DNA of 64,000 bases from Streptomyces sp. 135 (GCF_020026305.1 NZ_CP075691.1:5642001-5706000); one strand, 5' to 3'. Shown: positions 34,657 through 44,559, counted from the first letter of the stretch. A program made the numbers and translations. Notes: generated by a model from the sequence alone, not told the origin.

Positions 34657-35394
34657 TCACGTCGCCGTACCCCACAGCCCCTTGGCGAGGGTCACCGCGC
34701 CCCCGGCGAGCGCGAGCAGCAGCACGAACGTGCGGGCCCGCTGTTCCGGCACCCGGTCCGTGAGGGCCCCGCCGATCAGCGCACCCGCCGCGAGCCCCGC
34801 CCCTGCCAGTGACCAGACGGGCGTACTCAGGTGGGGCAGGCCGTTGGACAGTACGGAGACGGCGTTCACGGCCACTCCGTAGAAGAGGGCGTTCGGGACG
34901 AACTCCCGCATCGACCAGCCCGCGTTCACCGCGTACAGGGACATCGGCGGGCCGCCCACCCCGGCGGAGGCGTTCATGAACCCGCCCGCGGCCCCCGCCG
35001 CGACCGCCCCCTTGGCCCCGTGCAGGGCGGGCACCCGGGCGCCCCGCAGCACCAGCAGCACCGCCGAGCACACCAGCGCCCCCACGCCGGTCATCAGCAC
35101 CGGCTCCGGTAGCCGCGCGGCCACCCAGGACCCGGCGGGCACGGTGCACATCGCCGCGCCGACCAGCGGGAGCATCACCGCGGGCCGCACCTGGCGCCAG
35201 CCGCCGACGAGCCCCACCGCGCTGATGGCACCGGCCGCGCAGTTGGCGAGGACGACGCCCTGCGCGGGGCCCAGCAGCAGCGTCAGGGCGGGGACCGTGA
35301 CCAGGGCGAAGCCCATGCCGGTGAGGCGCTGCACGGACGAGCCCGCCAGGACGATGGTGCCGATGAGCAGCCCGGCCGCCCAACCGCTGCCCAT
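34657..35394 (-). CDS. TauE/SafE-family membrane exporter
   Basis: 245 residues, seven to eight predicted transmembrane helices in two repeats, including GGFMNASAGVGGPPM, the family hallmark. TauE/SafE proteins export sulfite or sulfonates, but substrates vary. ATG 35394 has GAGGAG upstream. Confidence 0.85.
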   Translation of the reverse strand: MGSGWAAGLLIGTIVLAGSSVQRLTGMGFALVTVPALTLLLGPAQGVVLANCAAGAISAVGLVGGWRQVRPAVMLPLVGAAMCTVPAGSWVAARLPEPVLMTGVGALVCSAVLLVLRGARVPALHGAKGAVAAGAAGGFMNASAGVGGPPMSLYAVNAGWSMREFVPNALFYGVAVNAVSVLSNGLPHLSTPVWSLAGAGLAAGALIGGALTDRVPEQRARTFVLLLALAGGAVTLAKGLWGTAT

Positions 35395-35464
35395 GGGCGG
35401 CTCCTCGCAATTCCCGGCGGGGACCCGGCGCCCCCGCCAAGCCTCACCCGCCGGGCACCGGCGA

Positions 35465-35899
35465 TCAAGACCGCCCGCACGGCTCCGCGTACCGCACCCA
35501 CAGCCCGAGGCCCCCGGCGAGCGCGAGCATCAGGGCGCTCGCGGCGGGCGTCGGCAGTTCGGCGAGGGCGATGGGCGCCGGCCGCGCCGCGACGACCGTC
35601 ACGAACGCCCCTACCGCCAGGGCCGCCGCGATCACGGCCGTCCGCCGGGCCTGGCGGTCCGCACGGCCCCGCAGGAATCCGGCCACGCACACCCACAGCG
35701 CGACCACGACGAACAGCGCCAGCAGCTCGCGCATGCCGGGAGAGACCTCGTCCATGCCATGGACGAGCCACCGGTAGAGCAGCCACAGGGCGTAACCCTG
35801 GAAGACGTCACGGACGCCGCGCCGGACCAGCGAGCGCCGCGGGGCAGGGGCCGGGGCCTTCGCCGTCTCGCGCTCTTCCCTCAGCTCCGGGGCACTCAC
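35465..35899 (-). CDS. small membrane protein of unknown function
   Basis: 144 residues from GTG 35899, overlapping the upstream gene's stop codon (GTGA). A charged N-terminus of about 25 residues is followed by about four hydrophobic segments. No family recognised. Co-translated with the CPBP protease. Confidence 0.7.
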   Translation of the reverse strand: MSAPELREERETAKAPAPAPRRSLVRRGVRDVFQGYALWLLYRWLVHGMDEVSPGMRELLALFVVVALWVCVAGFLRGRADRQARRTAVIAAALAVGAFVTVVAARPAPIALAELPTPAASALMLALAGGLGLWVRYAEPCGRS

Positions 35900-36999
35900 C
35901 GGCGGGCCTGCGCGCCCGTACCGACCGCCTGGATCCCGCGGCGGCCCGCCGCCCACAGCACGAGCGCCGCGTACCCGCAGAGCATCACGACGTCGACGCA
36001 GACCGACATCCAGTCCATGTCGGCGGCCGTCTCGTCGGAGGCGAGCGCCCCGACGACGGCGGCCGAAAACCCCATGGCCAGCAGGTTGTTGAGCACGTGC
36101 AGCGCGATGGCCGCCTCAAGGCCGCCCGTACGCACCGTCAGTACGCCCGCGACCAGACCGAACACCACCAGGTCCGCGAACCCCCACGGCGTGCCCCAGC
36201 CGTGGGCCGCCGCGAACAGCGCCGCCTGGGGCAGGATCGCCGGCCACGGGGAGCGGAGCCAGGCGCCGACCGCCTGCGTCAGCCAGCCCCGGAACACGTA
36301 CTCCTCGGCCGCCGCCTGGAACGGCACGAGTACGCACACCATCGCGAGGCCGAGCAGGAAGTCGGGGAGCCCGACCCACCGCATGTCGTCCGCGCCGTCG
36401 CCCGCCGGGACGGGCAGCAGCATCATCACCCCGAACGCCCCCGCGACCAGGGGCAGTCCCATCGCCGTGCACCGCCCGAGCCAGGCCCACCGGAGCCGCC
36501 CGGCGACCGACGACACCGTCCCGGCCGGACGCCGCTGGGCCCAGCGGGCGGCGAGCAGCACCACGGGGAGCAGCAGCGCGAGGGAGAGCAGGGCGAGGCC
36601 GGTCTCCGCGACGCCGCCCCACACCCGGAATCCGTCCGCGTCCACCGGCCGGTCGAGCAGCGCGCCCGTCACCTCGGCGCCGAGCAGCACGAGCAGCATC
36701 ACGGCGACACCACCGGCCAGCACGAGGCCCGTGCCCGCCAGGGGCCGCCACCAGCGGTGCCGGCCGCTGATCAGGGCGAGGCGGTGGTAGGGGAGCGGTG
36801 GCGGGGTGTCCACGGGGTGCGGGTGGCGGGGGTGGTGCGGGTGGTGGGCGTACGGGGTGGGCGCGCCGTACGGGGTGAACTGGGCGTACGGACCGGATGC
36901 GTACGGAGGGGCGGCGGGGGACGGCGCGTGCGGTGGCGGTGGCGGGGGCGGTGCGTACGGATCGTGCGGAGGCCCGGCCGGGGAGGGCGTCGTGGTCAT
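35896..36999 (-). CDS. CPBP (CAAX/Abi-type) intramembrane metalloprotease
   Basis: 367 residues. A Pro/Tyr/His-rich disordered N-terminus (about 65 residues, with PPPPPPP) precedes about eight transmembrane helices. Catalytic motifs are EEYVFRGW and the later HVLNN. Family members process prenylated proteins or bacteriocins and act in immunity. ATG 36999 or 37011. The stop overlaps the next gene. Confidence 0.85.
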   Translation of the reverse strand: MTTTPSPAGPPHDPYAPPPPPPPHAPSPAAPPYASGPYAQFTPYGAPTPYAHHPHHPRHPHPVDTPPPLPYHRLALISGRHRWWRPLAGTGLVLAGGVAVMLLVLLGAEVTGALLDRPVDADGFRVWGGVAETGLALLSLALLLPVVLLAARWAQRRPAGTVSSVAGRLRWAWLGRCTAMGLPLVAGAFGVMMLLPVPAGDGADDMRWVGLPDFLLGLAMVCVLVPFQAAAEEYVFRGWLTQAVGAWLRSPWPAILPQAALFAAAHGWGTPWGFADLVVFGLVAGVLTVRTGGLEAAIALHVLNNLLAMGFSAAVVGALASDETAADMDWMSVCVDVVMLCGYAALVLWAAGRRGIQAVGTGAQARR

Positions 37000-37126
37000 G
37001 TGCCCCAGCATTCCAGCCGAGCCGCGCCACGACGTCGGCCGTCGGCAGGATCGCGCTCTCCACCCTGGGATAGAGAGGTACCGCCCCTCCGTATCATCGG
37101 AGCCCATATGGAGGGGATACGTCACG

Positions 37127-39204
37127 GTGGAGGGGATACGTAACTGGCTGCTGCCCGCCTTGCTGGCGATCCAGCAGCTGGCCTACTGGCCGGGGCGCGC
37201 GCTGCGGGACGGGGACCAGACCGGCGCCGCGCAGCTCACGGCGGCGCTGATCGTCGCGGTCGTGATCACCGCGGGGCTCGGCGTGCGCCGGAGTCGTCCG
37301 GTGGCCGCCGCGCTGGTCGTGGAGGCGGGCCTGGTGGGCGGGTCGTTCCTGCCCGAGGACGCGACACTGCTGCACTCGGTGGCCGTGCTGGTGGCCCTGT
37401 ACTCGGTCGTGGTGCGCCGACCTGTGCGGACGGCCGCCCTGGTCGGGGCCGTCCTCGTCGTCGCGGAAGCGGTCCGCGCGGCGATGCTGTTCGACTCCGT
37501 GGTCGAGGTCGGCGGCGAGACCCTTGTGAACTGCGCGCTCTTCCTGACCGTCGTGGGGCTCGGCCGCAGCCGCCGCCGCTGGCTCGCCGGACGCCGGGCC
37601 GCCGCACGGGACCTGGCGCGGGCGGAAGCCGAACGGAACCGGGCCGCCGGGACCGAACGCCTGCGCCTGGCCCGCGAACTGCACGACGTCAGCGCCCACC
37701 ACCTCACCTCCGTCGTCGTCACCGCGGACGCGGCGCTGCGGCTCGGTGACCGCCGACCGGAACTGACGGGGCAGGCCCTCGAATTCGCGGCGGACAGCGG
37801 ACGCGAGACGCTGGAGGCGCTGCACCGCCTGGTCGCGATGATGCGCACCCGCGCCGCCGACGAGGAGAGCGGCATCGAGGAGCGCGTCGGTGAACTGGCC
37901 GACGGCTTCGCCCGCCTGGGCCTGCGCCCCGCCGTGGACGTGGCGCCGGACCTCGCGGCCCTGACCGGCCCGGTCGCGGACGCGGCCTTCGGCATCGTCC
38001 GCGAGGCCCTCACCAACGCCCTGCGCTACGCCCCCGGGGCCGCCGTACGCGTACGGATCGGCGTCTTCGAACGGGACGGCGCGGTCGACCTCTGGGTCGA
38101 GGACGACGGGGCGGCGGGCCCGACGCCGCCCGACGCGTCCTCCTCCGGGGCCCGGCAGCGGCTCGGGCGGGCCGGGGCACCGCGGGCATGCGGGAGCGCG
38201 CCGCCGCGCTGGACGGCACCCTGGAGGCGGGGCCGCGCGCCGACGGCCCCGGCTGGTCGGTGCGCGCACGGCTGCCGCGCACCACGGCCCCGCTGCGCCG
38301 CCACGCCTCACGCCACCGGGCCCTGCGCGGCCTGGATCCGGCCGATGGGGCGACCGTGCTCGCCGTCGCCTCGCTCCCGGTCTTCGCCGTCCTCGCGGAG
38401 AGCCCCGGCGACACCGCCCTGGCCTGCGGGCCCGCCCTCCTCCACGCGCTGCCGCTGCTGTGGCGGCGCCGGGCGCCCTGGGCGGTGCTCTGCGCGGTCC
38501 TCGCCACGGCCTGGCTCGCGCCGCTCGGGGTCGCCTTCGGGATCGTGTCGCCCGCGGTGGCGCTCTGCCTGGCGGTGGGCGGGGCAGTGGCGCAGTGCGT
38601 GGCCGTGCACGCCGTGGGCGCCTTCGCGGGGCCGGCGCGCGTCACCTGGCCGGCCATGGCGGTGGGAGCGGCCGGGCTGTCCCTGTCGTCACTCGCCCTG
38701 GCGGCGGCCGACGGCATGGCGGACCTCGACCAGGACGGCGGCTTCGGCGCGGTCGTCTTCATGGCGTGCGCGCTCGGGGTGCTGTTCCTGTTCCCCTTGG
38801 CGGTGCCCTGGACCGTCGGGGCGGTGGTCCGTGCCCGGCGCGAACGCATCAGGGCGATCGAGGACCACGCGCTCACCGAGACGGTCCGCGCCGCGGTCTT
38901 CGAGGCGTACGAGGAGCGCCGCCGCATCGCCGTGGAACTGCGCGGCGAGGTCGGACGGCACGCGGGCGAGGTGGTGGCGCGGGCGGAGGCGGGCGACCTC
39001 AAGGGCGTGGCGGACGAGGCGAGGGCGGGCCTGTCGTCCATGCGGGACCTGCTGGCGGCGCTGAGAGAGGTGACGGACCCGGGTAACGTACGCGGGCCGC
39101 GTCGGCATCCGACGACGGCCGGTGTCCGGACGACACCCGAGAGCCCGGAGAAGGAGGTACCCCCATCACCACCGAGAACGCGGACGCCGGAGCCGTCCGA
39201 GTGA
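37127..39204 (+). pseudogene. NarL-system sensor histidine kinase, frameshifted
   Basis: From GTG 37127 (GGAGGGG upstream) the first frame encodes four to five transmembrane helices, the HisKA_3 motif ARELHDVSAHHLT and the start of the ATPase domain (NALRYAP, EDDGAAGP). The frame is then lost. The expected continuation (GTAGMRERAAALDGTLEAGP) resumes in another frame, ending at 39204. One base missing in the G/C run at about 38165-38177 explains it. The second half has another membrane region and a degenerate dimerisation helix (IAVELRG, His lost). A sequencing error cannot be excluded. Confidence 0.8.
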
Positions 39205-39860
39205 TGGTCGTCGACGACCAGGCCGTGGTCCGCGCCGGATTCGCGGCGATCGTCGACGCGGAACCGGACCTGCACGTGGTGGCGGAGGCGCGGGACGGCG
39301 CCCAGGCCGTGCGGCTGGCCCGCGAACTCTCCCCGGACGTCGTCCTGATGGACATCCGCATGCCGGGCATGGACGGCCTGACGGCGACCCGCCTGCTCAC
39401 CGCGGACGCGGGGGCGGCGGCCCCGCGTGTCCTCGTCCTGACCACCTTCGACCAGGACGCCTACGTCCACGACGCCCTGCGCGCCGGGGCCTCCGGCTTC
39501 CTCCTGAAGGACGCGCTGCCGGAGGAACTCCTCGCCGGCATCCGGGTCGTGGCCTCGGGTGAGGCCATGCTCGCGCCCACCGTCACCCGCCGCCTGATCG
39601 ACGCCTTCGCGGACACGGCCCCCGCCCCGGACCCGGAACTCCTCACCTCGCTCACGCCCCGCGAACGCGAGGTGCTGACCCTGGTGGCGGCGGGCCACAC
39701 CAACGCGGAGATCGCCGAGACCCTCGGCGTGACCACCGGCACGGTGAAGTCCCACGTCAACGCCCTGCTCGGCAAGTTGGACCTGCGCGACCGGGTCCAG
39801 GCCACGATCCTCGCGTACGACCTGGGCCTGGCCCGCCCCCGGCGCCCGCACCGGGAGTGA
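39201..39860 (+). CDS. NarL/LuxR-family response regulator
   Basis: About 219 residues from GTG 39201. Receiver domain: acidic pair DD, phospho-acceptor in VVLMDIRMPGMDG, Lys in LLKDALP; C-terminal HTH with LTPREREVLTLVAAGHTNAEIAE. It pairs with the upstream kinase (TGATG overlap at 39202). The receiver's first strand is complete only if translation starts about 12 codons earlier at 39165, which has an ideal AAGGAGG but an ATC codon. Confidence 0.9.
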   Translation: MMVVDDQAVVRAGFAAIVDAEPDLHVVAEARDGAQAVRLARELSPDVVLMDIRMPGMDGLTATRLLTADAGAAAPRVLVLTTFDQDAYVHDALRAGASGFLLKDALPEELLAGIRVVASGEAMLAPTVTRRLIDAFADTAPAPDPELLTSLTPREREVLTLVAAGHTNAEIAETLGVTTGTVKSHVNALLGKLDLRDRVQATILAYDLGLARPRRPHRE

Positions 39861-39898
39861 GCGGCTTCCCGGAGCGCGGTGAGCGGCACGGCCGGAAA

Positions 39899-39958
39899 CG
39901 ACCGCACCCGGACCGTCACGGACGCCATGTTCGGCGACCGGCGGACCGGGTGCGGTCG
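39899..39958. terminator. hairpin downstream of the response regulator (ancestral sodN terminator)
   Basis: A 13-bp perfect stem (39899-39911 with 39946-39958) with a structured 34-nt loop. It lies between the response regulator and the left repeat of the integrated element, so before integration it probably served sodN as well. Confidence 0.7.
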
Positions 39959-39976
39959 GGAGACAACGCGGCCGAG

Positions 39977-39997
39977 GATCAGGCCTTCTTGGTCTCC
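39977..39997. repeat. attL-like copy of the sodN 3' end
   Basis: 21 nt identical to 47329-47349, starting GATCAGGCC and ending GGTCTCC. The surrounding left flank is not sodN sequence. Confidence 0.88.
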
Positions 39998-40177
39998 TAG
40001 TAATGGGCCAGGTTGGTGACCTGCGGGGATGTCTCCTGCGGGTCGCTGACCTGGTCTTTTTGCCATTGGTGGCGATGGGGTGTGTCGGCCTTGAGCGGGT
40101 GTCTTGCGGACTATGTGCGGACTGAGCACACGGGACAGTTGGCGCACGGTGATCTGCGTCTGCCCGTCGAGCGCTTG

Positions 40178-40197
40178 CTGTCAGTGGGCGCTGACAG
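40178..40197. promoter_or_regulatory. inverted repeat upstream of the NACHT fragment
   Basis: CTGTCAG and CTGACAG separated by 6 nt, ending 9 nt before the ATG at 40207. Could be an operator or a leader hairpin. Confidence 0.45.
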
Positions 40198-40206
40198 AAT
40201 TGGGCC

Positions 40207-40476
40207 ATGGCGGGAGATGTGTTCGGTTTTCATGTGCCTCGTGTGTGCAGAATCCGCGGCGCGCATGCCACAGCGGAGGATTCGATTCCGCGAGTCACCG
40301 AGGCGTTTCGCACTGGGGATGACCATGTGGTCACCGAGGTGGAGCGGCTGCGTGAGGGTGCGCTGGCCCTTCCTTCCGTGATCGCGACGGCTGGCGCGAT
40401 GGTCGTGCTGGGCGAGCCGGGAGCAGGGAAGACCTCCGTGCTGAGGCATCTCACCAACAAAAGGGGGCAGGTCTGA
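40207..40476 (+). pseudogene. truncated NACHT/STAND NTPase
   Basis: 89 residues ending just after a P-loop VVLGEPGAGKTSVLRHL. Intact STAND NTPases continue for hundreds of residues with Walker B and repeat domains; nothing in any frame downstream continues this one. It is therefore an N-terminal fragment of a likely signalling or defence NTPase. Confidence 0.7.
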
Positions 40477-40547
40477 TCTGGGGGTCATCCCAGTGACCGT
40501 GTAGACCGTTTTTGAGACAGACGCGCCTTGGACTCATTCCGAAGGTT

Positions 40548-41032
40548 CTACCCTCCGGCTCCATTGCCAATCGAATCGCCGGGTACGTTCCACCCTTCGC
40601 CCTCGTATTCTTTCCGGAGATGCGAGACCATCTCGGGGTACTTATCGGCAATTGTCCGTAACTCGGTTAGGTGCTTTGCGACGAGTTCGGGTCGGCCCAG
40701 ATCATCACAAATGATCATTGCTGCAAGGCATGAAGCGCCCCGAAGATAGGGAGATGCAACGCCATCTCCGATTCGAAGAGCCTCTTCAGCGTGGAAAAGA
40801 GCTCGCTGGTTCTCGTCTATTTCCAGGCAATCCCGATTTCAATCTCGGAGATCTCTCGGTTCCGACCTGTGAAGTCGGGAATTTCAGGCGGCAGGGAATG
40901 AGGTGAATTCCATGCGCTACTGTGGCCGCCCTCCTTCTGAAAGGTTACTGGGCCGGTAAAGATGTGGCCGTTATTGTCATTGCCGACAGCTACGGCTCCT
41001 GAAGCACTCGCTATGGTCTTTGAGGTGCGCAT
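40548..41032 (-). pseudogene. internally deleted STAND (NB-ARC/TPR) protein
   Basis: From ATG 41032 the first 60 or so residues include SGAVAVGNDNNGHIFTG and then PDFTGRNREI, the usual lead-in to an NB-ARC domain. The frame stops at 40817. Immediately after, another frame reads EIDENQRALFHAEEALRIGDG and on to a stop at 40548, clearly a TPR C-terminus. The whole ATPase core has been deleted and the ends fused out of frame. Confidence 0.72.
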
Positions 41033-41053
41033 CTGTCACTGCCCCTGTGCTCT

Positions 41054-41437
41054 TTACGCCTCAGTTTCGATAGAGGATTCATTGTCTCGCCCGATGGCAA
41101 CCGATCCTGGGCCCTGGGCAATGACTCCGCTACTCGGTGTACTCGTGGGCGATGCAGTACCGCTCGACCGGGTTTTTATCTTCTCACCCCGCGATGACCC
41201 ACCGATCGCCACCGATCCGGCACCCTGTGCTGCTACGGGCACGTGTCCATCTTGATTCGGTCGCAAGGTCAGATATAGCTGAAGTCCGGCCCCCACGATC
41301 ACGAGCACAACGAGTGCTATGCACCAGCCCCAAGTGGGCCTGCTCGTTGCAGCGTTGGTTGCGACCCCGCTTGCAGCAGCTACAACGACGGTAAGTGCTG
41401 CAGCGCCTCCCCGCTTGGCTGAGCTCGACACACCCAT
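41054..41437 (-). CDS. membrane protein paired with the broken STAND gene
   Basis: 127 residues with two hydrophobic segments (about 11-31 and 37-58) then a polar tail with two copies of a GSVAIG motif (AQGAGSVAIG and AQGPGSVAIG). The same motif (GAVAVGND) starts the adjacent NTPase remnant 21 nt downstream, suggesting the two proteins interacted. Function unknown. Confidence 0.6.
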   Translation of the reverse strand: MGVSSSAKRGGAAALTVVVAAASGVATNAATSRPTWGWCIALVVLVIVGAGLQLYLTLRPNQDGHVPVAAQGAGSVAIGGSSRGEKIKTRSSGTASPTSTPSSGVIAQGPGSVAIGRDNESSIETEA

Positions 41438-41683
41438 CCTCTGGTCCGATCGCTACAAGTCTGAACCGGCATGTGTATATCGGATGGCTCGCTGCCCTTG
41501 CGAACGCTTTCCAGAACTTGTCTGCAACGCGTGCATTCTGGCGAGAAGGTGTCTGAAAAGCCCCGTTTCAAGGTAGGGCTCTTACGCTTGGCGCAGCAGG
41601 AGCATGACTGTGGTCAGGTACATCACGTCGAAGAGTGGGAGAGGCCCGCTCTGGCGATCGGCCGAATCGCGTGGGCGCCCCTG

Positions 41684-42181
41684 TCACCAGCCGTCGAGGG
41701 AGACCCCCGGGTCGCCGACGAGGTACCGGTGAAGGGCACTGGCGGTGGTGTCCACGAACTCCGCGGGGATGGCGTCGGCATCGACCCAGCAGACCTGGGA
41801 GTGTTTGCGTGGTTCGCGATTGTCGGGTTCGCCGGTCCATTCGTGGGCGGTGAAGACGACGGTGAGGAAGCCGTTGGGAGCCTCCACGCCCCAGGCGCTG
41901 TGGATGATGTGGGCGACCTTCAGGGATTCCGGCTTCACGGTCAGGCCGGTCTCCTCGTACAGCTCGCGTACGGCGGTCTCCGTGATGGGCTCGCCGGGTT
42001 CGCTCTTGCCGACGGGGAGGTCCCACATGCCCTGTGCGAACTTGGCGTTCTGGCTGCGCTGAAGGAGGACGACGCGGTTGGTGGTCTTGTCGTGGACGAT
42101 GACGGCGGCGACCAGCAGGGTCATGGATTCGAGGGCGGGCGGCAGGGCTTTTGGCTGGTCGTCGGTGGTCCGCTGAGCCAC
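41684..42181 (-). CDS. NUDIX hydrolase
   Basis: 165 residues. The Nudix box GKSEPGEPITETAVRELYEE with TGL following fits Gx5Ex7REUxEExGU, so metal-dependent diphosphate hydrolysis is expected. Substrate unknown (nucleotide sugar, NTP or small metabolite). It follows the HTH-TPR gene after 35 nt on the same strand, so it is likely part of the same transcript and cassette. Confidence 0.88.
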   Translation of the reverse strand: MAQRTTDDQPKALPPALESMTLLVAAVIVHDKTTNRVVLLQRSQNAKFAQGMWDLPVGKSEPGEPITETAVRELYEETGLTVKPESLKVAHIIHSAWGVEAPNGFLTVVFTAHEWTGEPDNREPRKHSQVCWVDADAIPAEFVDTTASALHRYLVGDPGVSLDGW

Positions 42182-42216
42182 GGCTGGTGTCCCTTCGTCG
42201 GCCGGATGGTGGCAGC

Positions 42217-43583
42217 TTAGGCCAGCGCTTCGCGTGCGCGGCGGGTGAGTTCGGCGGCTCCGGGCACTTTGCGGCGCTGATAGATGGAGAGGGTGGAGCG
42301 GAGCGAGGTAGCGAGGTGATGGCCTTTCGGGTGCGGTCCGAGGTCATGCCCTCCATCAAGGTCAGGGCCTCTGACCAAGCGGCTACGGCCTCGTCGGCGC
42401 GGGCCTGGGCGGCGAGGCTGTCGCCGAGATCGGCGTGCGTGAGGGCGTGGACGCGCTTGTATTTCTCGGGGTCCCAGCGCACCAGGGCATCGCGGTGCTG
42501 TTGCTCGGTACCGACGTGGTCGGCGAGGTCGGTCAGAGTGCGGGCGGTGTGGCTGGCGACGGTGCCGGCGGCCGGGCCGCTGACGCGGGAGTAGCTGGGC
42601 TGGGGTCCATCGTCGCGTAGGAGGGCGTCTTCGGCGGCGAGCAGAGCGCGGGCCGCTGCGGGCTTCGCGCCGACCGCAGCGTAGGCACGGGCGTGGGTGA
42701 TGTGCAGTAGCGCCTCGGTCTGGCCATCGACGTGGCCCAGGCCGCGGGTGAGGGCGCCTTCGACAAGGTCGACGCAGTGGTGGGGCTGTTTGAGGCTGAG
42801 GGACTGATGGGCGAGGGCGCGCATCATCCAGGCGGCGTGGCCGCGTGGGTCGGCTTCGCAGGCGAGTTGGTAGCCGACCTGGTAATAGCGCTGGGCGGCC
42901 CCTTCCTGGCCGAGGTCGTGGTGCTTCCACCCGGCGAGGTACGCGAGTTCGGCGACGGCACCGAATGCCGCTTGCCGTAGCGCTTCATTCGCGAATCGGC
43001 CGCGGAGCATGGGAGCGGCGGTGTCGGCGAGGTAGGCCGTGACCGTGGTCAGGCCGTGGCCGCCACCGAGGCGTTCATCAGCCGCGCTGAAAGCCGCAGT
43101 GATCTGCCCTACGACGTCCACGTCCTCCATCCCGACCAGGGAGCGGCCGGTGCGGGCCCGCAGCATGCGGGCGGTGGCCTCGTGGTCGTAGAAGAGCGGC
43201 ATGGCCACCCCGGCCGTGGTGAAGGCAGCCACGGCAAGGAAGCGGCGGCGTTCGACGTCGGCACGGCCCAGATCGGTGGCGGCCAGAACAGGATCGGGCT
43301 CCTGCGCCACCGTAGTTTCGGGTGCTCGAAGGCCAATCTCGACCAGAGTGATGGGGCGGCCTGTCCTGCGGGACAGCGCCTCAGCAAGGTACTGGCCTGT
43401 CCGTCCGGTCGGCTGGCGTGCGCCGTTCACCCAGTGGGAGACGGCCGACTTGTTGGTCTGGAGGAGCTCGCCGTTCTCGGCTGCGATACGCCGGACGTCC
43501 TTCGCCAGAGCCTCGTAGGTGCAGCCGATCGCCTCGATGACGTCACGCAGGCGGGAGTTGGGACCTCTCGGCGCTGCTGCCAC
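42217..43583 (-). pseudogene. HTH-TPR transcriptional regulator, frameshifted near its C-terminus
   Basis: GTG 43583 with GGAGG upstream. N-terminal XRE-type helix-turn-helix (TNKSAVSHWVNGARQP), then a long helical repeat region of about 300 residues. Near residue 420 an exact 8-bp tandem duplication (AGCGAGGT, 42302-42309 and 42310-42317 on the plus strand) shifts the frame. Removing one copy restores a 452-residue protein ending at 42217 (SIYQRRKVPGAAELTRRAREALA tail). As it stands the frame runs on to 41568 with junk sequence. The DNA-binding part is intact, so function may persist. Confidence 0.8.
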
Positions 43584-43806
43584 GATTGCCTCCGCTCAGG
43601 AGCTGTAAACCGCGTATACCGCTTCAACTGCCTCTCACCGTACCCACTGTGCGTGACGGAGGGTTCACTGAACATCAGCCGCCCGGCCCCGGTCCGACAC
43701 CGTGACCAGGTTCCCCTTCGGCCGGGCGGCCCCCGAAGTTCCGTACGCCTACACCGGGTGTGGGCATTCCTGTGCCCGAACCCGGCCGATCAGAGACGGA
43801 GACACG
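43584..43806. promoter_or_regulatory. divergent promoter region of the island cassette
   Basis: 223 nt between the regulator and the four-gene operon. It contains the regulator's ribosome-binding site and CCGCGTATACCGC with a GTATAC core (about 43610-43622), a plausible operator. No gene seen. Confidence 0.45.
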
Positions 43807-44559
43807 GTGACCACCATCGACACCAAGGCCGCCATCACGGTCGTACTGCCCGAGGCGTTCGACGAGCGCTGGAGCCGTTTGCCCGGCATCCAGGCCGACG
43901 GTCGGCGCATCACCATCGACCCGGCCGAGTACTTCTTCCGCTTCGAGTCCAACACCTGGCTCGTCGCCGATTGGGAGCTGGTCAAGTCCCAGCTCCTGGA
44001 CGTGGAGGAGACTACCGAGAGTGCGGTCGAGCAGCTCGCCCTGGACTTCATCAAGGCCCACGCCGCCTCTACCTCGGACGCCGCCCGAGTCCTGTCCACC
44101 GCGTACGAGGTGTACGCCTACCTCTTCCGCGACGAGCATCTCGCCAGCCTCGGCCTGTCACAGATCACCGCCGAGCACCTGCGGATGCTGCGCGAGGCAG
44201 CCACGCTGATGGCGCTCAACAAGGTCGAGCTGGACGGGCGCATCTCCAACGTCGGCCCGTGCTGGTTCTTCCCCGCCGCCACCTCCGTCGTCTTCGACCT
44301 GGACGACGAGATGGGCGGGACGCTCGACGAGGTCTACCACGGCGGCTGGTTCAACGAGCACCGCCGTATCGAGTCCATCAAGGCCCACGCGGCCCTCGGG
44401 GGCCGACTCGTGCACGGCTGCCAGTCCGTGCCGGACCAGTCCGGCGGAGTCGTCGCGCCCTACGGTGCGTCGATGACCGCCTTTCGCGACGACCTCGCGG
44501 CCTTCCAGTCCGGCTGGATCGAGCAGGTCTACGCCCACCGCGTGAGCCCTGCCGCCTAG
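43807..44559 (+). CDS. island cassette gene 1, unknown function
   Basis: 250 residues from GTG 43807 (GGAG upstream). Not recognised. It is a soluble, mixed alpha/beta acidic protein with motifs PAEYFFRFESNTWLVADWE, ALNKVELDGRISNVGPCWFF and FDLDDEMGGTLDEVY. First gene of a co-directional set, so likely a dedicated enzyme or ligand-binding protein of the cassette. Confidence 0.65.
   Translation: MTTIDTKAAITVVLPEAFDERWSRLPGIQADGRRITIDPAEYFFRFESNTWLVADWELVKSQLLDVEETTESAVEQLALDFIKAHAASTSDAARVLSTAYEVYAYLFRDEHLASLGLSQITAEHLRMLREAATLMALNKVELDGRISNVGPCWFFPAATSVVFDLDDEMGGTLDEVYHGGWFNEHRRIESIKAHAALGGRLVHGCQSVPDQSGGVVAPYGASMTAFRDDLAAFQSGWIEQVYAHRVSPAA

Noticed and set aside
38145..38180. Programmed -1 frameshift in the kinase
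   Set aside because: No slippery heptamer in the correct frame and no downstream pseudoknot obvious; a lost base is simpler.
41380..41571. 63-codon minus-strand frame
   Set aside because: Overlaps the start of the membrane protein and has no ribosome-binding site or family.
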